Shown here: piece by piece, positions 59,359 through 64,000 of the stretch
How the letters are laid out: every line of letters starts with the position of its first letter
Position numbering within the stretch: the stretch's first letter is position 1
From: Bacillota bacterium
GTDB taxonomy: Bacteria; Bacillota; Clostridia; Christensenellales; SZUA-584
Direction: 5' to 3'
DNA: 64,000 nt
Assembly (NCBI GenBank): GCA_023406895.1
Contig: JAEXTV010000036.1
Location: 36,712-100,711 of the forward strand
Position numbers and translations under genes: made by a program
Notes under the pieces: generated by a model
Database searches by the model: none
Told to the model about the DNA's origin: nothing
What the model saw: only the letters and a program-made list of their open reading frames with translations

Positions 59359-59664
59359 ATGGACGAAGAAAATGTGGTTATTCTCACTGATGAAGATGGA
59401 AAAGACGTGCGCTTTCTGCACATTATGACGTTTGATTTTGAAGAGAGTTTTTTTGTCGCGCTGACACCTGAAGAAGATCAGGAGGATATTGAGAACGGCG
59501 AAGTGCTCTTGATGGAGATCCTTGAGGACGAAGACGGCAACGACTGCTATGTGCCCATTGAAAGCGAAGAGCGCATGGATCAGGTTTGGGAAGAATTTGA
59601 ACGCCTTTACTATGAAGATGACGAAGAAGACGAAGACGAAGAAGACGATAAGGACGAGTCTTAA
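59359..59664 (+). CDS. DUF1292 (YrzB-like) acidic protein
   Basis: 101 residues with the DUF1292 core VVILTDEDGKDVRFLHIMTF, VALTPEE and VLLMEILEDEDGNDCYVPIE, ending in a highly acidic tail of Asp and Glu. ATG 59359 follows AAAGGAG. It stands after yqgF, in the order ireB-yqgF-DUF1292 shared by many Bacillota. Function unknown. Confidence 0.88.
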   Translation: MDEENVVILTDEDGKDVRFLHIMTFDFEESFFVALTPEEDQEDIENGEVLLMEILEDEDGNDCYVPIESEERMDQVWEEFERLYYEDDEEDEDEEDDKDES

Positions 59665-59682
59665 GCGAAAGGGCTGATCGGT

Positions 59683-60339
59683 GTGCCGTATGTGTTTTCC
59701 GCAATGACAGGCATTTTTGCCTGTGTTTACGCATTCATCCGGCGCGATGGAAAGCTTTCAAACAGAATATTTTTCAAATCCGCAGCCAGTCTCAGTTTTG
59801 TGCTGCTTGTTGTCAGCCTTCAGCTGCGCGCCAGTGAACCGTACTACACGCTGATACTGGTCGGCCTTTGTCTTGCAATGGCGGGCGATATACTGCTGCT
59901 TTTTACAAACCGCTCCTCAGCTTATCTGGCCGGGGGAGCGGTTTGTTTTTTATTCACACATTTCAGTTATACGGCGGCTTTTGTGACGAAAACACCGCTG
60001 AGCCTTTATGACGCGGCGCTGTTCGCGGCGCTATTGCTGCTGGCCGGCACGCTGTTTTCATTGCGCGGTGTGCGCATCAAAAAGCTCAAAGGCGGCGTGG
60101 TGATTTATACGGCGGCGCTTTGTGCCATGCTTGCGCGTGCACTGGCCATATTGCTGAACCCGCAAGCGGGGGAAACTTTTGCGATATTCGTGGCGCTGGG
60201 CGCGGCGCTGTTTGCCGTTTCTGATGTTCTGCTGGCTTTTGAAGCCCTGGGCGGCCGGCACGCAGGCCGAGCGGGAACCATAAGCACATTTGCCTATTAC
60301 TCTGGCCAGATTCTCATTGCGCTGAGCGTTTCGCTGTAA
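59683..60339 (+). CDS. YhhN-family membrane protein (lysoplasmalogenase-like)
   Basis: 218 residues with about eight TM helices. The family features are LVGLCLAMAGDILLLF, FLFTHFSYTAAF and FAVSDVLLAFEALGG with conserved Asp residues within helices. The YhhN/TMEM86 family includes lysoplasmalogenases that cleave vinyl-ether lipids; plasmalogens occur in anaerobic clostridia, so the role is plausible. GTG start with AAAGGG upstream. Confidence 0.8.
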   Translation: MPYVFSAMTGIFACVYAFIRRDGKLSNRIFFKSAASLSFVLLVVSLQLRASEPYYTLILVGLCLAMAGDILLLFTNRSSAYLAGGAVCFLFTHFSYTAAFVTKTPLSLYDAALFAALLLLAGTLFSLRGVRIKKLKGGVVIYTAALCAMLARALAILLNPQAGETFAIFVALGAALFAVSDVLLAFEALGGRHAGRAGTISTFAYYSGQILIALSVSL

Positions 60340-60598
60340 TCTTTCGTTACAAATTGTTTCATTGATTCACACTCTGTTTTACTATATAATGAATGAATAT
60401 ACGGGTTCATTACCTGAAGGCTGACAAAGCCGATTCACACTCTTTTTACACAAAACCGGCATAATATTGGTCAGCCATTTGCATATGTCTATGTTTGTTT
60501 ATTAAGTATGTACAAAGTGTTACAAAAGTGTTATACTACCAATGCTCTTTGTGCGTTTTCGGGGAATGAAATCAGGTGGTTGGGGAGATGTATCTATT

Positions 60599-61993
60599 TT
60601 GAGAAGAGTCACTTCTTTTTTATTATTATTCATTTTGGTTTGCACGATGTTCTCGGGAACAGCGCTTGCTGCCGAACCTCAATTTACGGGTAGTGTGGCT
60701 GCGTCCTATTATATGCTTGCCGATGCGGATTCGGGCAGAGTATTGGCTTCTTCAAGCAATGCGGACGAGCAGATGGAACCGGCAAGCACAACCAAGGTGA
60801 TGACGCTGCTTTTGGCGCTTGAAAAAGGCAATATGAACGACGAAGTCACGGTCAGCGGACATGCGGCCGATATGGGCGGTTCATCTTGCGATTTAAAGCG
60901 CGGAGCCAAGATCAAGATGCAGAACCTTTTAACGGCGATGATGATGGTATCGGGCAACGATGCGGCGACGGCTGTCGCGGAGCATATCGGCGGCGGAAGT
61001 GAGCAGACGTTTATCGATATGATGAATGCCAAGGCCAAAGAGCTCGGCATGAACAATACGCATTTTGTCACGCCGCACGGTATGCATAAAGAAGACCACT
61101 ACACAACGTTGAACGATATGAAGATACTCGTGTCTGCGGCGATGAAAAACGCGGCCTTTATGGAGATTGTGGACAGGTCTTCGTATACGCTGCCGGAGAA
61201 TAACCAGAACTATACCAATACGAATAAACTGTTGATTCAAGACAGCGAGTCTTATTACCCTTATGCCAACGGCATGAAGACAGGCTCGACGGATTACGCG
61301 GGCGGGTGTTTGGTTGCTTCGGCGACAAAAGACGGCATGAACCTGATTTGCCTGCTGTTTAAAGACACAACGCCGGATGGCAAAGACAGATGGGCGGACG
61401 CGAAAGAACTGTTTGATTTCGGTTTCACCAATTACACAACGCTGAAGCTTTCAGATGTATTAAAAGATACGCCGCCTGTGCAGAAACAGGTGGAAAACTG
61501 CTCATCCATGGATGAAAAAGGCGGATTGCTAGAGTTTGCGCAGCCCAGTGAAGGCGCGTCCGTCACGCTCACCAAAGACGCGGCCACAGGCTTGGAAAAC
61601 GGCACGGACAGTGTGGAGGTGGTGCCGGTTTTCGTCAACGGCGAAACCTTGCAGGCCCCGATACAGAAGGAAGCTGTGCTTGGGTCGGTGACGTACAAGA
61701 GCAAAAACACGGGCGAAACGCTGTACACCGGCCCGTTGGTTGCCACGCGCGATGTGCTGCAGGCGGGCACGGAGAGCAATGTGAACGGCGATACGGCCGT
61801 GACCAAGCTGCCGCCGCTGATTCCCGAGAAAATCAGCGAAATCAACGACCATTCCGGCATCTGGTTTTGGCTGCTCGTGCCTGTGGGTCTGATCGGTTTT
61901 CTCGTGTTTCGTCTGCTGACGCAAAACCACAAGCGCCGCAAGCGCTTCGCGCCTCGTAAGAAGCCGCAGTACAGCTATAAAATAAGACGGTAG
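60599..61993 (+). CDS. D-alanyl-D-alanine carboxypeptidase (DacF-like PBP)
   Basis: Trims peptidoglycan stem peptides outside the membrane. Catalytic motifs are SxxK at Ser63-Lys66 (PASTTK), SxN at Ser118 (SGN) and KTG at 227-229. I prefer the TTG at 60599 (GGGGAG eleven bases upstream) because the protein then begins with a clean signal peptide, MRRVTSFLLLFILVC...ALA. ATGs at 60542 and 60566 give a longer, polar N-terminus. It also has a C-terminal TM helix near 425-445 and a basic tail. The class belongs with DacF/PBP5-type carboxypeptidases, some of which are sporulation-specific. Confidence 0.9.
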   Translation: MRRVTSFLLLFILVCTMFSGTALAAEPQFTGSVAASYYMLADADSGRVLASSSNADEQMEPASTTKVMTLLLALEKGNMNDEVTVSGHAADMGGSSCDLKRGAKIKMQNLLTAMMMVSGNDAATAVAEHIGGGSEQTFIDMMNAKAKELGMNNTHFVTPHGMHKEDHYTTLNDMKILVSAAMKNAAFMEIVDRSSYTLPENNQNYTNTNKLLIQDSESYYPYANGMKTGSTDYAGGCLVASATKDGMNLICLLFKDTTPDGKDRWADAKELFDFGFTNYTTLKLSDVLKDTPPVQKQVENCSSMDEKGGLLEFAQPSEGASVTLTKDAATGLENGTDSVEVVPVFVNGETLQAPIQKEAVLGSVTYKSKNTGETLYTGPLVATRDVLQAGTESNVNGDTAVTKLPPLIPEKISEINDHSGIWFWLLVPVGLIGFLVFRLLTQNHKRRKRFAPRKKPQYSYKIRR

Positions 61994-62004
61994 AGCGAGC
62001 TGAC

Positions 62005-62040
62005 AATTAACAATTAACAATTAAGAATTAAGAATTAGCA
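62005..62040. repeat. AT-rich short tandem repeat
   Basis: Repeats of AATTAACAATTAAGAATTA in 7-base steps after the carboxypeptidase gene. It is noncoding. Confidence 0.7.
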
Positions 62041-62048
62041 AAGACTGA

Positions 62049-62076
62049 GGGACGGTGTAAAAGCTGTTCCTTTTTT
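62049..62076 (+). terminator. Weak terminator before the GGDEF gene
   Basis: GGGAC pairs with GTTCC (one wobble pair), 12-base loop, then six T. Confidence 0.5.
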
Positions 62077-62200
62077 ATTGGGTTTCAGCCACGGTACGCT
62101 TCTTCTAATCCGAACTGCCGCTCTGATTGTAAAGCCGTTACGTTTAAATTGCCGAGGCAAGGTGTATATATAGCGAAGCATTAATATCGGTGGAGTAAAT

Positions 62201-63673
62201 ATGGACAGAAAATTTAAGCTGAGTACCAACATACTGATCTGCGTGATCATCCTGGCAGGGTTTATCACCACGGCGCTCACAAGCGCCGGTACATACAGCG
62301 ATGTCATCAACGATGATATCATGAATATTTCAAAGCTGACATCCACGAATATCTATTCTGAAATACGCAATGAACTGACAAAGCCGATATTCGTTTCACT
62401 GACAATGGCGAATGACAGCTTTTTAAAGCAATGGCTCAAAACCGAAAAGACAGATAACAACGCCGAACATCAGGAATCGCTGCGGCAATATCTGCTGGGG
62501 CTTAAAGAGAAATACAATTACGATTCGGTATTTCTCGTTTCGCGCGCAACCAACAACTACTATCATTTCAACGGGCTCAACAAGGTGGTCAGCGAAAACG
62601 ATGCGCACGACGTGTGGTATTTTAAATTCGTCAATAGCGGTATGACGTATGACCTTGATGTGGATACCGACGAAGCGAACCATAATCAGCTGTCTGTATT
62701 TGTGAATTGCCGCGTGACCGATGAAAACGGCAGCCTGCTGGGTGTGACGGGTGTGGGGCTGACGATGAATCAGGTGCAGACGCTGCTCAAATCCTTTGAG
62801 GACGAATACGGGCTAGAGGCGCTGCTTTTTAATAAAGACGGCCTTGTGATGGCGGATACGCAGGTGGGTACCGTCGAGCAGATAAACGTATTTGATGCCG
62901 CCATTCTCAATGATAACAGGGAAAAAATACTCTCGAACCATGGTGTGCTTCAGGTGATTCCGTTTAACGGCGAATCTGTGGGCGGTTATTATATCACACG
63001 CTATGTGGAGGATTTAGGCTGGTATCTGCTGATCAAAAAGGATACCTCGGTTCTTGCGCGTTCGATGTACGCACAGGCCATACGCGATATCGTGATCTAT
63101 GTGCTGGTCGCGGTGTGCGTGCTGTTTGTCGCGAATCGCATTATCCGCAAGAACGACAGGATGATGCTGAGCATGACCAAGACCGATATTTTAACCGGGC
63201 TGCCGAACCGGCGCGGATGGGGAGAAAGCCTCGAAAAAGCGCTGGACGAAGCCCCTGAACGAGGCACATTCTGCTTGTTCGTGTTCGATATCGATAACTT
63301 TAAGTCCATCAACGACAGGCATGGCCATCTGGTGGGCGATAAGGTGCTGCGTGTGGTTGGACAGCTTGCGGCTGATGCGTTCAGCGATGCGGGTACGGTT
63401 TGCCGCTGGGGCGGGGATGAGTTTGCGGGGTATTATTTCGGCGACAAGACAAAGATGGAGGATGTTGTTTCGCGTTTCTATGACAGCATACGCAATGAGC
63501 CGTCGTTTACGATGTATTCGATCACAGTGAGCATGGGTATCACACTGGGACAGCAGATTGACAGCGAGTATACGCTGATATACCGGGCGGATCAGGCGAT
63601 GTATCAGGCAAAGGACTGCGGCAAAAACAGATATTGCTTTAATGAAGGGCAAAATCAGTTTGACTGCAAATAA
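62201..63673 (+). CDS. Membrane diguanylate cyclase with extracellular sensor
   Basis: 490 residues. TM helices at about 8-30 and 292-313 enclose an extracellular dCache-like sensor (motifs YNYDSVFLVSRATNNYYHFN, GVTGVGLTMNQVQTLLKSFE). A GGDEF domain follows: DILTGLPNRRGW, FDIDNFKSINDRHGHLVGD and active-site GGDEF at 404-408. Synthesis of c-di-GMP is expected. No RxxD inhibitory site is seen five residues before GGDEF. GGTGGAG precedes the ATG. No effector is in view. Confidence 0.92.
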   Translation: MDRKFKLSTNILICVIILAGFITTALTSAGTYSDVINDDIMNISKLTSTNIYSEIRNELTKPIFVSLTMANDSFLKQWLKTEKTDNNAEHQESLRQYLLGLKEKYNYDSVFLVSRATNNYYHFNGLNKVVSENDAHDVWYFKFVNSGMTYDLDVDTDEANHNQLSVFVNCRVTDENGSLLGVTGVGLTMNQVQTLLKSFEDEYGLEALLFNKDGLVMADTQVGTVEQINVFDAAILNDNREKILSNHGVLQVIPFNGESVGGYYITRYVEDLGWYLLIKKDTSVLARSMYAQAIRDIVIYVLVAVCVLFVANRIIRKNDRMMLSMTKTDILTGLPNRRGWGESLEKALDEAPERGTFCLFVFDIDNFKSINDRHGHLVGDKVLRVVGQLAADAFSDAGTVCRWGGDEFAGYYFGDKTKMEDVVSRFYDSIRNEPSFTMYSITVSMGITLGQQIDSEYTLIYRADQAMYQAKDCGKNRYCFNEGQNQFDCK

Positions 63674-63756
63674 TGAGATAAGCACACAGCAGTTCTTGCG
63701 ATTTGTACATCTTAAAACGAAGGCCGCACAAGTGAGCAGCTCAATGTTTAAGAAAT

Positions 63757-63945
63757 GAACCCATGGCTCCCTCTGGAGGGAACTGCCGCCGTGAGGCGAC
63801 TGAGGGAGGAGACCGAGAGCGAGCCCCATGGATGTATGCTCTGCCCATGGGATTCCTCTTCCGCTGGCGCTCCATCGGAATGACAATTGCTGCTTTATCA
63901 GTGAGCCTCTGTCGCCATCAGGCGACTGGGGGAAGAGCGCTGCTA
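63757..63945. repeat. Dispersed repeats at the right edge
   Basis: GGCTCCCTCTGGAGGGA, CCATGGGATTCCTCTTCCGC with CGCTCCATCGGAATGACA (as at 29.74 kb), and CTGTCGCCATCAGGCGACTG. There is no gene between 63674 and the window end. Confidence 0.75.
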
Positions 63946-64000
63946 ATGATTTGCAGTTCATCAGGCAATTCTTACTATGTCGTATAAAGTATCAACAAAG

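Overview
The window looks like part of the chromosome of an endospore-forming, anaerobic member of the Bacillota, class Clostridia. The evidence is a germination protease gene (gpr) followed by two spoIIP genes, an adenosylcobalamin-dependent ribonucleotide reductase, an oxaloacetate-decarboxylase-type sodium pump, an IscR-IscS-IscU cluster, and the ireB-yqgF-DUF1292 neighbourhood. Most genes are GC-rich at third positions. I cannot place it below class. Families of palindromic intergenic repeats are scattered through nearly every long gap. I see no tRNA, rRNA, CRISPR array or intact transposase gene.

Layout: 1-8.5 kb is a compact pyrimidine operon, pyrC(partial)-pyrF-carA-carB-pyrK-pyrD-pyrE, in which most neighbours overlap by a few bases and which covers UMP synthesis apart from pyrB and pyrH. 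8.9-10.7 kb is a lipoprotein GH10 xylanase behind two LacI-type operators. 11.1-13.2 kb is a GNAT gene and an ABC transporter pair. 13.2-13.9 kb is a repeat array. 14.0-17.2 kb is gpr and a tandem spoIIP duplication. 17.2-25.2 kb holds a YcxB-like gene with a decayed copy, an SDR with an altered active site, murI, nrdJ behind an NrdR box, an anti-sigma factor without its sigma factor, and a DUF1295 membrane protein. 25.3-26.8 kb is a divergent pair including a Met/Gly/Asn-repeat protein. 27-34.4 kb has murG, an RNA methyltransferase fusion, a PfkB sugar kinase, guaB and guaA.

From about 34.5 to 43.2 kb the sequence becomes visibly AT-richer. It carries an LPXTG surface protein, a 5'-truncated class B sortase, the decarboxylase sodium pump operon (alpha, gamma, biotin carrier, beta) with a hairpin-bearing leader, and several gene fragments. 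Two copies of a roughly 95-base element in direct orientation flank most of it, so I read it as an acquired or insertion-prone island.

From 43.2 kb to the end there are mostly housekeeping-like genes: a DUF6144 protein, a GyrI-like protein, a Mef-type macrolide efflux gene, a degenerate kinase with TPR-like repeats, a DUF362-apgM-alcohol dehydrogenase cluster, LysM and membrane proteins, the isc operon with a visible promoter and operator, ireB-yqgF-DUF1292, a YhhN protein, a D,D-carboxypeptidase and a GGDEF protein.

The most interesting system is the leader of the Mef-type gene (44.83-45.06 kb). It has a well-spaced ribosome binding site and an eight-codon peptide, MLYYIRIR, ending in a +X+ (Arg-Ile-Arg) motif. 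A 9-bp complement of its last codons lies downstream, followed by intrinsic terminators just before the efflux gene. This is the architecture expected for macrolide-induced, ribosome-mediated transcription attenuation. All functional assignments are from reading sequence only; no database or folding program was run.
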